Assembly (NCBI RefSeq): GCF_000425465.1
Contig: NZ_AUDM01000008.1
Location: 62,001 to 126,000 of the forward strand
DNA length: 64,000 bases
Direction of reading: 5' to 3'
From: Flavobacterium filum DSM 17961
GTDB lineage: Bacteria > Bacteroidota > Bacteroidia > Flavobacteriales > Flavobacteriaceae
Position 1 is the stretch's first letter, and the number at the start of each line of letters is the position of its first letter. Below the pieces are notes generated by a model. That model was given only the letters and a program-made list of their open reading frames with translations. It searched no databases and was not told the origin of the DNA. Made by a program: the position numbers and the translations under genes. This document shows positions 54,182 to 63,435 of the stretch, piece by piece.

Positions 54182-56013
54182 TGTGCGGATTTTTAGCCGA
54201 AATTTCTTTTCAAAACCAATTAATTAGCAAAGAATGCTTTGTTGATATTTTAAATCTATCTCTAAAAAGAGGACCGGATGCTCAAGGTTATTGGAATAAT
54301 CAGTCATCTGTTCAGCTCGGATTTAATCGTTTGGCCATTGTTGAGTTGAGTGAAGCCGGAAATCAGCCTATGTTGAGCCATAATAGCAAATTTGCTATTG
54401 TTTTCAATGGCGAAATTTATAATCATTCTTATTTAAGAAGTAAACTTGATTTTAAGGCATTTAGGGGTAATTCTGATACGGAAACAATTTGTGCTTGTCT
54501 TGAAGAATGGGGTGTGCTTAAAACCATAAAGGCATTAGATGGGATGTTTGCTTTAACCATTTATAATCAAGAAACAAAAGAAACACATTTGGTTAGGGAT
54601 TTTGCCGGAATAAAACCATTGTTTTATGGATTTGATAACAAAACATTATTTGCTTCAAGCCAATATGACCAGATTCTAAAACATCCTTCTTTTGCCAATA
54701 CATCGATTAATAATCAGGTTTTAAAATTATATCTTCAACAGCATTTTGTTCCTGCACCTTATGGTTTATACCAAAATACATTTCAGGTAAAACCCGGTGA
54801 AATTATTACATTTCAAGAGAATGGTTCAAAGAGTAGTCAGGAGTATTGGACTTTTTCAACAGATACATCTTATTTGATTAACGATGAAAAGGAAGCATTA
54901 CAATTAATTGAAGATACACTACATTCTTGTGTTAAAGATCAACTCATGGCAGATGTTCCGCTTGGAGCATTTTTGTCTGGTGGTGTTGATTCCCCATTAA
55001 TCTGCCATCATGCAAAATCTCTAAAACCTGATTTGTCAACGTTTTCAATAGGTTCACATAGTTTAGTTCATGATGAATCAAAAAGGGCAGCTTTATTCGC
55101 CCAAAAATTATCAACAAATCATCATGAATGGATGCTAAGTGCAAATGAAGTTTTATCTCATTGGGATAAAATTTCACTTGCAATACATGAACCATTAGCA
55201 GATTTTAGTATTATTCCAACCTATTTGGTTTCCAATTTAGCAAAAAGAAATGTAACTGTAGCGTTAAGTGGTGATGGTGGTGATGAATTGTTTTTAGGAT
55301 ATGAACGATTTTGGAGTTTGGCAAAAAACAGACATTTTCAAAATTCTCCAAAGCTATTAAAAAAGCTGATTTATGGAACAGATAAAGTAATTTCAGGGAA
55401 CAAAAACATCAATAGTTTGGTGGTTTATAATCAGCTTTCATCAGCTCATGAAGGGCTACATTCTCGATTCAAAAATGAAATGATTCATAAGATTTTCCCT
55501 GTTTTGAATGACGTTATTTTACCGGATGATTGGACTGTTTATCAATATGAAAACTCAACTAATTTATCACATTTATCTCGTCTTATGCAAAAAGCCGAGT
55601 TCTATGGTATGATGCAAAAAACATTACGAAAAGTTGATTTAGCCAGTATGGATAATAGTTTAGAGGTAAGAGTGCCATTTTTACAAAAGAAAATGATAGA
55701 GGCTTCTCTTCAAATAGATCCTCTTTTGAGTTTTGGAAAAAATAAATACAAAAATGTATTGAAAAAGAAATTAATAAGCTATTTTCCAACAATTGAACCA
55801 GAAAAAGCAAAAAAAGGATTCTCTATTCCCTTGCGAAATTGGATTCAAACGGATTTAAAGGAGACTTTTAGTGACAATTTATTAGCTCCAACTTCAACTT
55901 TTTATGATAAAAAAGAAGTTGAACATTTGTTGAAAAATCATCTTTCAGGTCAAAAAGATAATAAATGGGCTTTGTTTACATTATATGCTTTAAATCAGTC
56001 AATAAAACGCTAA
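54181..56013 (+). CDS. asnB: Asparagine synthase (glutamine-hydrolysing)-like amidotransferase
   Basis: A 610-residue protein with both halves of AsnB. The N-terminal glutaminase starts MCGF, with Cys2 as nucleophile once Met is removed, and has FNRLAIVELSEAGNQPM and FNGEIYNH. The C-terminal synthetase half has the PP-loop LSGGVDS (265-271) and VALSGDGGDELFLGYERF. Within a polysaccharide cluster such enzymes often amidate a uronic acid instead of aspartate, as WbpS does in Pseudomonas O-antigen. Ordinary asparagine synthesis remains possible. It overlaps the previous gene by one base. Confidence 0.9.
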   Translation: MCGFLAEISFQNQLISKECFVDILNLSLKRGPDAQGYWNNQSSVQLGFNRLAIVELSEAGNQPMLSHNSKFAIVFNGEIYNHSYLRSKLDFKAFRGNSDTETICACLEEWGVLKTIKALDGMFALTIYNQETKETHLVRDFAGIKPLFYGFDNKTLFASSQYDQILKHPSFANTSINNQVLKLYLQQHFVPAPYGLYQNTFQVKPGEIITFQENGSKSSQEYWTFSTDTSYLINDEKEALQLIEDTLHSCVKDQLMADVPLGAFLSGGVDSPLICHHAKSLKPDLSTFSIGSHSLVHDESKRAALFAQKLSTNHHEWMLSANEVLSHWDKISLAIHEPLADFSIIPTYLVSNLAKRNVTVALSGDGGDELFLGYERFWSLAKNRHFQNSPKLLKKLIYGTDKVISGNKNINSLVVYNQLSSAHEGLHSRFKNEMIHKIFPVLNDVILPDDWTVYQYENSTNLSHLSRLMQKAEFYGMMQKTLRKVDLASMDNSLEVRVPFLQKKMIEASLQIDPLLSFGKNKYKNVLKKKLISYFPTIEPEKAKKGFSIPLRNWIQTDLKETFSDNLLAPTSTFYDKKEVEHLLKNHLSGQKDNKWALFTLYALNQSIKR

Positions 56014-56014
56014 G

Positions 56015-57136
56015 ATGATGAAAAAGATTTGCGTTTTATTCACTATACCTAACTTTGATACTGCCGGAAGTGGTAAAGCTCTTCTTAACTTGGCATTGGG
56101 ATTAGATGCAAATCGTTTTGAACCTCATATACTTTGTTTAAATAAAAAAGGAGAATTTTTTGAAACTGTACTAAAATCAAGTATTCCTGTTCATGTTTTT
56201 GATTATTTACCAAAAGAGCGACCTACATGGAAAATGTTGCTTTCATGCTATAAAGTAGCTCAAAAAATAAAAGAGATTAATCCGGATGTTGTTCATAGTT
56301 TTCATTACAGTTCTAATTACACTGAAGCCTTTGCAGTAAAATTGGCCGGTAAAAAATGGATTTTTACTAAGAAAAATATGAGTTGGGGTGGGAGTAGTAA
56401 AAACAGTTGGAAACTACGTTCTTGGTTTGCAGATAAAATTATAATTCAAAACACAGATATGAAGAAGGAATTTTATCCAACTTCAACTAAAACAGTATTA
56501 ATTCCCAGAGGAGTTAACACAAAAAAGTTTCAACCTGAAATTCCCAATTCAGAGATTTTAAAACAAATGAATACTACTAATGCGGAAAGGATAGTAATTT
56601 GTGTAGCTAACTTTGTTCCTGTGAAAGGTATAGAACTATTGATTGAAGCATTTTGTCAGCTTAATTCTTTGTTTCCACAATGGAAGCTATGGTTGGTTGG
56701 TGATGATACCAATGAATATGGAAAAGAAATAAAAAAGAAAGTTAAAGACCTTTCAATGACTGAAAAAATTATTTTTTCCGGAAAAGTAAACAATGTAAAT
56801 GATTATCTGCAACATGCCGAAATTTTTGTTCTTCCAACAAAAGATGAAGGCAGAAAAGAAGGTTCTCCCGTAGCGATGCTTGAAGCGATGGCTAATGGTA
56901 AAGTAGTCATTGGTTCTGCTATTTCAGGTATCAAAGATCAGTTGCAAAATTTCCCAAATCATCTTTTTAAACCCGGAAATTCAGAAGATTTAAAAAATAA
57001 ATTGGAATTGTTTTTTTCTAATTCTCAATCAGAAAATGTACATTTGGGAAAACAATTCATCAATGAAGTTTCACTTTATTATTCCATTCAAGATGAGGTG
57101 GTAAAGCATGAAAAAGCCTATTTGTCATTATTTTAA
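56015..57136 (+). CDS. Glycosyltransferase family 4
   Basis: A 373-residue GT-B enzyme. DTAGSGKALLNLALGLDANRF at the start is the acceptor-domain glycine loop, VVHSFHYSSNYTEAFA follows, and VANFVPVKGIELLIEAF then EGSPVAMLEAMANGKVVI form the donor half with the E-x7-E motif. It starts one base after the asnB stop codon. Donor sugar and linkage are not known. Confidence 0.92.
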   Translation: MMKKICVLFTIPNFDTAGSGKALLNLALGLDANRFEPHILCLNKKGEFFETVLKSSIPVHVFDYLPKERPTWKMLLSCYKVAQKIKEINPDVVHSFHYSSNYTEAFAVKLAGKKWIFTKKNMSWGGSSKNSWKLRSWFADKIIIQNTDMKKEFYPTSTKTVLIPRGVNTKKFQPEIPNSEILKQMNTTNAERIVICVANFVPVKGIELLIEAFCQLNSLFPQWKLWLVGDDTNEYGKEIKKKVKDLSMTEKIIFSGKVNNVNDYLQHAEIFVLPTKDEGRKEGSPVAMLEAMANGKVVIGSAISGIKDQLQNFPNHLFKPGNSEDLKNKLELFFSNSQSENVHLGKQFINEVSLYYSIQDEVVKHEKAYLSLF

Positions 57137-57147
57137 AGAAAAAGGAA

Positions 57148-58527
57148 ATGAAAGAGATTAAAACGGCAATTATCCCCGTAAAAACTGATTTTGTAGGTTT
57201 GAAAAGTGAAATTGATCATAAAGCCATTTGCATTTTTGCAGCTACCGGTTTTTTTCTTGATGACGATACCTACTTTGTAAATCAAAAAGCTCTTAGACCA
57301 GCCACCAATTATACACTTTCGGATGATTCGAATTCAATTATAAAAGAAGAAAACTATTTTAAATGGCATTATTCACCATTTGAACGACCTTTTGATCAAA
57401 TTGTGGAAGAATTTACTGTTTTGTTTGAGAAAATTATTAATGAACAAGTGCAAGATAAAAAAGTCATTTTGCCACTTTCCGGTGGATTAGATAGTAGAAC
57501 TCAAGCTGCTGCTTTAAGGCATTTGAATAAAAAAGTGCATGCCTATAGTTACGAATTTGAAAATGGTCATAACGAAACAAAATATGCCGAACAGATTGCA
57601 AAAGTATGTGATTTTCCATTCGAAAAATGGATAATTCCTAAAGGTTATTTATGGAAAGATATAGAGGAAATCGCTTCAATAAATCAATGCTATACAGAAT
57701 TTACTCATCCCAGACAAGCAGCTGTTTTGAATAAATTAGCCGGTTTAGGTGAAGTGATTAGTTTAGGTCATTGGGGCGATGTATTGTTTGATAATATGGA
57801 TTTGCCTTCTCAACTTTCTATAGATGAACAAGTTGATATAATGATTAAAAAAGTCATTAAGAAAAGTGGAATTGAATTTGCAGAAAAGTTGTGGAAATCA
57901 TGGGATTTAGAAGGAGATTTCTATTCTTATTTTCGCCAAAGAATTAAAAAATTGTTGGAGGAAGTAACAATTTCTGAAGAAGCAAATGCACAAACAAGAG
58001 CTTTTAAAAGTTTATATTGGGCTTCGAGATGGACCGGAAGTAATTTAAGTTTTTTTGAAAAAGTTAAGCCTATAACCTTGCCTTATTATGATGAAAGAAT
58101 GTTACAATTTATATGTTCCGTTCCAGAACGATTTTTGGCAAAACGACAAATTCAAATTGCCTACTTAAAAAAACAAAATCCTCAATTAGCCAAAATAACA
58201 TGGCAAGATCAACGTCCGTTTAATTTGTATAGTCATCAATGGAATTATTTTCCATGGAATTTTCCATATAGAGTTTATCAAAAGATCAGAAAAGATTATG
58301 TTGTAAAAAATAAAGTTAGAAACAATTATGAAAATCAATTTTTAGGTAATGAGAATGAAATCGAACTGAGAAAATGGTTGTTTGAAAACCAAAAATTTAA
58401 AGCATTTTTAGATCCAAAATTAGTCGAAGAAATGTATGATGGGTTTATAAACGAAAATCATTTGAGTTATTCACATGTAATCAGTACCTTGCTGACGTTA
58501 TCATTGTTTACTAAAATTTCAGAATGA
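57148..58527 (+). CDS. Asparagine-synthetase-like protein lacking the glutaminase nucleophile
   Basis: A 459-residue protein with the synthetase (PP-ATPase) half of the asparagine synthetase family: PLSGGLDSRTQAAA gives the PP-loop SGGLDS at 111-116, and SLGHWGDVLFD corresponds to the second nucleotide loop. Before it are only about 105 residues, against about 265 in the neighbouring AsnB, and no Cys2, so it cannot make ammonia from glutamine on its own. It may work with free ammonia, with the neighbouring AsnB, or on another acid. The last 4 bases overlap the next gene (ATGA), so it is tied into the operon. Confidence 0.85.
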   Translation: MKEIKTAIIPVKTDFVGLKSEIDHKAICIFAATGFFLDDDTYFVNQKALRPATNYTLSDDSNSIIKEENYFKWHYSPFERPFDQIVEEFTVLFEKIINEQVQDKKVILPLSGGLDSRTQAAALRHLNKKVHAYSYEFENGHNETKYAEQIAKVCDFPFEKWIIPKGYLWKDIEEIASINQCYTEFTHPRQAAVLNKLAGLGEVISLGHWGDVLFDNMDLPSQLSIDEQVDIMIKKVIKKSGIEFAEKLWKSWDLEGDFYSYFRQRIKKLLEEVTISEEANAQTRAFKSLYWASRWTGSNLSFFEKVKPITLPYYDERMLQFICSVPERFLAKRQIQIAYLKKQNPQLAKITWQDQRPFNLYSHQWNYFPWNFPYRVYQKIRKDYVVKNKVRNNYENQFLGNENEIELRKWLFENQKFKAFLDPKLVEEMYDGFINENHLSYSHVISTLLTLSLFTKISE

Positions 58528-59696
58528 AACGGTTAAAAAAAATTGTGATTTATTGTGGTGAACTACCACCGCCAACCTTTATTGATCGCTTGATTATTGG
58601 ATTAGCAAATGAAGATTTTAAACTTTTTATTTCAGGAAGAAAAAGAGGAACATTACATTATCCAAAACAAATTTCAGTGCTGACTTATTCAGGAAAAATT
58701 AGTCAAGTTTTCACGGTTTTACTCTACACATTTTTGCTATGGCTTCAACGACCAAAAGACAAAAAAGTTTTAGATAATTGGATTAAAAAGAAAAAAACAA
58801 GTCCATTTAACGCACGTTTGAAGTTTTATCCAATTCTTTATCAACGCCCGAAAATAATACATATACAATGGGTAAAATCAATTTCAGATTGGACTTGGGT
58901 AAAAAAATTAGACATCAAATTAGTGGTGAGTTTGAGAGGAGCACATGTCAATTATACCCCTATTGCCAATCCTGAATATGTTGAAATTTATCAAAAATGT
59001 TTTCCTTTGGTGGATGGCTTTCATGCGGTTTCTGAAGCTATTAAAACGGAAGCTCTAGCGTATGGTTTAACTGAAAACAAAACTAAAGTTATTTATAGCG
59101 GATTAGATTTGAATAATTTTTCATTTCGTGAAGAAAATAAAAATAATACTTTACTTCAAATTATATCAATTGGAAGAGGACATTGGAAAAAAGGATATGA
59201 TATAGCACTTGATGGATTGAAAATTTTAAAAGATAAAAATGTTTCTTTTCATTATACAATTGTTGGTATAGAAGAAAACGAAGAGCTATTGTTTCAGCGA
59301 AAACAATTAAACTTAGAAAATGAAGTTACGTTTTTAAAGAAAATGGAATTTGAATCCGTAAAGCAAAAAATTCAATCTTCGGATATTTTACTTTTGCCGA
59401 GTGTAGAAGAAGGAATAGCCAATGTAGCTCTAGAAGCTATGGCATTAGGTACATTGGTTATTTCATCAGATTGTGGTGGAATGAACGAAGTCATAAAGGA
59501 TAATGAAAATGGCTTTATTTTCAAAGTAAGAAATGTTGATCAAATGGTGGATAAAATTCAATATGCGATGAAACTTAGCGATGAAGCAAAAAGAAAAATT
59601 GTTAAAAATGCAAGAATTACCATTGAAAATCAACATTCAGCAGAAATGATGATGCATTCATTTTCTAATTTTTACAAAGAAATTATAAATGAGTAA
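58524..59696 (+). CDS. Glycosyltransferase family 4
   Basis: A 390-residue GT-B enzyme starting in a 4-base ATGA overlap. LRGAHVNYTPIANPEY is the acceptor-domain region. IISIGRGHWKKGYDIALDGL and EGIANVALEAMALGTLVISS (E-x7-E) form the donor half. It is similar in both halves to the next gene product, so the pair probably arose by duplication. Donor and acceptor are unknown. Confidence 0.92.
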   Translation: MKRLKKIVIYCGELPPPTFIDRLIIGLANEDFKLFISGRKRGTLHYPKQISVLTYSGKISQVFTVLLYTFLLWLQRPKDKKVLDNWIKKKKTSPFNARLKFYPILYQRPKIIHIQWVKSISDWTWVKKLDIKLVVSLRGAHVNYTPIANPEYVEIYQKCFPLVDGFHAVSEAIKTEALAYGLTENKTKVIYSGLDLNNFSFREENKNNTLLQIISIGRGHWKKGYDIALDGLKILKDKNVSFHYTIVGIEENEELLFQRKQLNLENEVTFLKKMEFESVKQKIQSSDILLLPSVEEGIANVALEAMALGTLVISSDCGGMNEVIKDNENGFIFKVRNVDQMVDKIQYAMKLSDEAKRKIVKNARITIENQHSAEMMMHSFSNFYKEIINE

Positions 59697-60870
59697 TAAA
59701 AAACGAATCGGACTCGTATTGCCAAATCATCCCTCTTACTCTGAAACTTTCTTTATTTCAAAAATAAAAGGTTTACAGCAAAAAGGGATGGAAGTAGTAA
59801 TGTTTACTAACGCACCAAAAAAAAAGGATTTCAAATTATGTCCGGTTGTATATTTAAAAACAAAGCTTAGTTTTATTAGTTTTATAAAAGAGGCTTTTAT
59901 ATTTTTATACATCATTTTTACACAATTTAAAAGGGTAATATTGCTTTTTTCTTTGAATAAAAAAGATAAGATGCGTTTTTTTAAAAACATCAAAAATATC
60001 TTTTTAAATCGCTATTTTCTGAATCAAAAATTGGATTGGTTGCATTTTGGATTTGGTACTATGGCTTTGGAACGTGAAAATGTAGCACAGACAATAAATG
60101 CTAAAATGGCTGTCAGTTTTAGAGGTTTTGATTGGTATGTTTATCCGGTAAAAAACGAGAATTGTTATCAAAAATTATTTAAAAAAGAAGTAAAGTACCA
60201 TGTTCTTTCAAAAGGAATGAAAAGTGACTTAATTCAATATGGGATTCATGAAGAAAAAATTGATGTGATTTCACCTTTTATTGATGTAGTTAAGTTTCAT
60301 AATAATTATGATTCTTTCTTAAAAAATAATAAAGAAACTAAAATCATTTCAATAGGAAGACTTCATTGGATTAAAGGTTATAATTATATTTTTGAAGCTT
60401 TATCAATATTAAAAAGTAAAGGAATTCATTTTAAATATTCAATAATAGGAGATGGATTGGAAAAAGAGCGACTTTTGTTTCAAGCTCAACAGCTAGGAAT
60501 TTCTGATAATGTAACTTTTTATGGTAAAGTAGATCATGATGAATTGACAAAAATAGTTATCATGCATGATATATTTATTCAATATAGTAATCAAGAAGGT
60601 TTTTGTAATGCTGCATTAGAGGCTCAATCAATGGAATTATTGTGTGTAGTTAGTGATGCTGATGGATTAAAGGAGAATGTTGTTGATGGTGAAACAGGAT
60701 GGATTGTGCCTAAAAGAAGTCCTTTGAAATTGGCAAATAAGCTTGATGAAATTGTAAAGTTATCATTTCAGGAAAGTGAAATAATTAAAAATAACGCAAG
60801 GCAAAGGGTTGAACAAAATTTTAATTTTGAAATACAAATAAATAATTTCATAACTTTTTACAATAAATAA
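59689..60870 (+). CDS. Glycosyltransferase family 4
   Basis: A 393-residue GT-B enzyme starting 8 bases before the end of the previous gene. PNHPSYSETFFISKIKGLQQKG at the start is the WcaL-like form also seen at 50744. VSFRGFDWYVYP and ISIGRLHWIKGYNYIFEAL parallel the previous gene product. EGFCNAALEAQSMELLCVVS holds the E-x7-E motif. It is the last of the tightly packed plus-strand glycosyltransferases. Confidence 0.92.
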   Translation: MSNKKRIGLVLPNHPSYSETFFISKIKGLQQKGMEVVMFTNAPKKKDFKLCPVVYLKTKLSFISFIKEAFIFLYIIFTQFKRVILLFSLNKKDKMRFFKNIKNIFLNRYFLNQKLDWLHFGFGTMALERENVAQTINAKMAVSFRGFDWYVYPVKNENCYQKLFKKEVKYHVLSKGMKSDLIQYGIHEEKIDVISPFIDVVKFHNNYDSFLKNNKETKIISIGRLHWIKGYNYIFEALSILKSKGIHFKYSIIGDGLEKERLLFQAQQLGISDNVTFYGKVDHDELTKIVIMHDIFIQYSNQEGFCNAALEAQSMELLCVVSDADGLKENVVDGETGWIVPKRSPLKLANKLDEIVKLSFQESEIIKNNARQRVEQNFNFEIQINNFITFYNK

Positions 60871-60893
60871 ATTAAAAAACAAACTAATTAATT

Positions 60894-61940
60894 TTGAAAG
60901 TTTTTATTCCAAATGTCAATTTTAATACTGTGAATAGTTTGTCAATTTTTATTTTGACTAGGCCTTTTTTTTCTGAATCAGGATGGTGTAATGATGATGA
61001 ATTGAAAAGAAAATGGAATGTTATCAATTCAGTTGAATATACCTCAAATATTTCAGAAGCCAGATTTGTATTAATTCCTCATTCTATAAATTGGTATTTT
61101 GAACATAATAGTCAAAATGAACTAATTGATATTAATTCAGATTGTAAAAGATTAAATATAAAAGCTTACGGAATTATAGTTGGTGATTTGGGTATTTCTT
61201 TTCCTGATTTTTCGAATATTTATTATTTCAGGATGGGAGGATTTAAGTCACAACTTTCTTCAAAAAATATGAGTTTTCCATTTTCTCTTTCAGATCAATG
61301 GGTTACTATTTTTAAATCAAAAGATCCAATTCCAAATCAAAAAAATGAAGTTCCGGTAATTGGCTTTTGTGGCCATGCAAGTTTTGATATTAGAAAAAAT
61401 GTAATTGAAAAATTAAAATTTTTCAAAGAAAATTGTTTTAGATTAATAAAGAATCCTTTTCGAAATGACTTTGAACCGTTATTCGCATCAGCTTTTGAAA
61501 GGGCTTGCTTATTAAGGTCATTTGAAAAATCCTCTAAAATTAAAACTAATTTTATCTATAGAAATCATTACAGGGCAGGGGCAAAAAATGAAAAGGAAAG
61601 ACGAGATACAACAATTGAGTATTATAATAACCTAAAAGATTCTGATTATATACTTTGTTTAAGAGGGGCAGGTAATTTTTCAGTAAGGTTATATGAAACA
61701 TTGATGATGGGAAAAATACCAATATTCATCAATACCGATTGTATTTTGCCATTTGAGGATAAAATTGATTGGAAGAATCATGTAGTATGGGTAGAATGGG
61801 AGCATAGGAAAAATTGTGCAGCGATAGTATCTGATTTTCACGCGAACATCAGTAATAATGATTTTATCAGATTACAAGAATCAAATAGGAGATTATGGAA
61901 AAATCAACTTTCTGTATCTGCAATTTTGGAAAAATTATAG
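60894..61940 (+). CDS. Exostosin-like glycosyltransferase (GT47-type)
   Basis: A 348-residue protein. In the C-terminal half DYILCLRGAGNFSVRLYETL followed by MGKIPIFINTD and LPFEDKIDWKNH is the exostosin-family pattern that binds the nucleotide sugar. The N-terminal half (SEARFVLIPHSINWYF) is typical of bacterial members. The only reasonable start is a TTG at 60894, since no ATG occurs for about 110 codons and the reading begins naturally as MKVFIP. That TTG also overlaps a TAnnTTTG sequence, so the real start could differ. It follows the GT4 gene by 23 bases. Confidence 0.8.
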   Translation: MKVFIPNVNFNTVNSLSIFILTRPFFSESGWCNDDELKRKWNVINSVEYTSNISEARFVLIPHSINWYFEHNSQNELIDINSDCKRLNIKAYGIIVGDLGISFPDFSNIYYFRMGGFKSQLSSKNMSFPFSLSDQWVTIFKSKDPIPNQKNEVPVIGFCGHASFDIRKNVIEKLKFFKENCFRLIKNPFRNDFEPLFASAFERACLLRSFEKSSKIKTNFIYRNHYRAGAKNEKERRDTTIEYYNNLKDSDYILCLRGAGNFSVRLYETLMMGKIPIFINTDCILPFEDKIDWKNHVVWVEWEHRKNCAAIVSDFHANISNNDFIRLQESNRRLWKNQLSVSAILEKL

Positions 61941-61948
61941 ACTTTAAA

Positions 61949-62575
61949 TTAATCTTTTACTGCTAAAAGTATAGTCCAAGGAAGTGGAGATTCAACAGCA
62001 ATTACTTTACCAAACTCTTTTTCAACCAGTTTAATAATTTTCTTTTTTGACCAATGGTTTAAATGTCCTGGTGTGTTTCCAAAATCTTTTAAATATTTAA
62101 ACCTACACATATTCAAAAAACACCAGAGAGGTTCTCTAGGTACACCTAAAATTAAATATTTTTTACTAACTCTTTTAATTTCCTGAAGAGCTTTTTCCGG
62201 ATAATCTAAATGTTCTAAAACTTCTAAAAGAAAAATTAAGTCAACACTATTTTCTTCTGACTGTAACTCATAAACACTTTCTTGAAAAATAGTAATATCA
62301 GGATTATTTATTTTTGCCTTATTAACTAATTCTTCAACAAATTCAGAAGCTGAAATGTTTTTTACTAGTTTTTTTAAAATAGAAGTTGATCTTCCTTCTC
62401 CTGCACCAATTTCGTGAGCATTTTGAATTGAAGATGTTTTTTGTAATAAATTTTTTACGGATTTAAAATAATTTTCAACAAGTGTTTTGGCAATAAAACC
62501 ATTGTTTTCATATTTACCTGCAAAATCTTCTTGATGTGGAGTTGCTTTTAATTTTGAATGGTCAATTTGTGTCAT
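61949..62575 (-). CDS. SAM-dependent methyltransferase, third in the cluster
   Basis: A 208-residue class I methyltransferase on the minus strand. HEIGAGEGRSTSILKKL (about 54-70) is motif I, LIFLLEVLEHLDYPEKALQEI is motif IV and the following helix. GNTPGHLNHWSKKKI fits the C-terminal substrate part of the type that acts on sugars or lipids. It converges on the exostosin-like gene with 8 bases between them and no terminator. It lies 14 bases after the acyltransferase gene and so shares a transcript with it. Confidence 0.87.
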   Translation of the reverse strand: MTQIDHSKLKATPHQEDFAGKYENNGFIAKTLVENYFKSVKNLLQKTSSIQNAHEIGAGEGRSTSILKKLVKNISASEFVEELVNKAKINNPDITIFQESVYELQSEENSVDLIFLLEVLEHLDYPEKALQEIKRVSKKYLILGVPREPLWCFLNMCRFKYLKDFGNTPGHLNHWSKKKIIKLVEKEFGKVIAVESPLPWTILLAVKD

Positions 62576-62589
62576 TATTATACTAGTTG

Positions 62590-63087
62590 TTAATTTATTA
62601 ATGTTTTTGAATTGGTATAACCCACAATTTTGGCTGGATTTCCACCAACAATAGTTCCCGGTGGAACATCTTTAGTTACCACAGCACCAGCACCAATTAC
62701 TGCACCTTTACCAATTGTAATTGGTTTTATTACTAGGGCATTCATGCCTATAAATACATTGTCTTCAATAACTACATTTCCTGTACTGAATTCTGAAACA
62801 CCTTCTGCAGTAATGATTGGAAAATGATTTATTATTTTAACCCCCGAAGTAATAAAAACATTGTCACCGATTGAAGTTGTAACATTTTTTAAATTATCAA
62901 ACAATACACTAGTCCCAATAAAGACTGTTTTACGGTTTTTAAATTTAATGCCATATAATTTTAACAATTTAGTTCGGAGTAAAGGTGGAATATAGAATTG
63001 CATTGAAAGGTGAAGTAAAATAAATTTTATTCCTTTTTTTAAAAAAGAAAGTGAAAGTTTGTTCCAAGTGGCGGTATGATTTTTCAT
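62590..63087 (-). CDS. Hexapeptide-repeat acyltransferase
   Basis: A 165-residue left-handed beta-helix protein. Residues 60-160 follow the hexapeptide pattern, with VVIEDNVFIGMNALVIKPI then IGKGAVIGAGAVVTKDVPPG and GGNPAKIVG, the end typical of O-acetyltransferases of the LacA/NodL/WbbJ group. The likely acetyl-CoA-binding part is GKGAVIGAGAVVTKDV. The first 50 residues are basic and may form helices at the membrane. It probably acetylates a sugar of the surface glycan. The gene for the third methyltransferase follows it on the minus strand. Confidence 0.88.
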   Translation of the reverse strand: MKNHTATWNKLSLSFLKKGIKFILLHLSMQFYIPPLLRTKLLKLYGIKFKNRKTVFIGTSVLFDNLKNVTTSIGDNVFITSGVKIINHFPIITAEGVSEFSTGNVVIEDNVFIGMNALVIKPITIGKGAVIGAGAVVTKDVPPGTIVGGNPAKIVGYTNSKTLIN

Positions 63088-63100
63088 AATTTATTTAATT

Positions 63101-63435
63101 TCAACGCTTTAATTGTCTTGTAGAAATACTAGTAAGACCAATATGTTCTGTGACATTTTTCCTGAAAATTAGAGTAATTGCAATGATTACCACTTTCAGC
63201 ATTACCTATGCTTTTTAAAAATTATTTTTTTTAAGTCCAAATCTACTATTCATAATTTCGTTCGTTTTTTTAAAAGGCTAAAAGCGTTTTATTTATTTTA
63301 AAATGATTCATATTTTTAAGTGATACTAAAAAAAAAACAATACTTTACTAAGAATTTAAATCCGGTAGCAACAATTAAAATGAAGTTAAAAACCTTCGAG
63401 TATTTTAATCTAAAATTGCTTGGGAAGTTCTTCAT
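63101..63435 (-). pseudogene. Probable gene remnant between gtrA and the acyltransferase gene
   Basis: This stretch lacks an intact gene. On the minus strand an ATG at 63435 overlaps the gtrA stop codon (TAATG) and opens 39 codons (to 63316) beginning MKNFPSNFRLKYSKVFNF, then stops. At 63202-63101 a second short frame of 33 codons begins MLKVVIIAITLIFRKN and ends before the acyltransferase gene. The rest is AT-rich with stops in all frames I checked. The coupled start suggests a former operon member that was frameshifted or deleted inside. The family is not recognised. A TAGATTTG sequence at 63245-63238 on the minus strand could be a -7 box but lies far from the next gene. A real 39-residue protein cannot be excluded. 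Confidence 0.35.
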
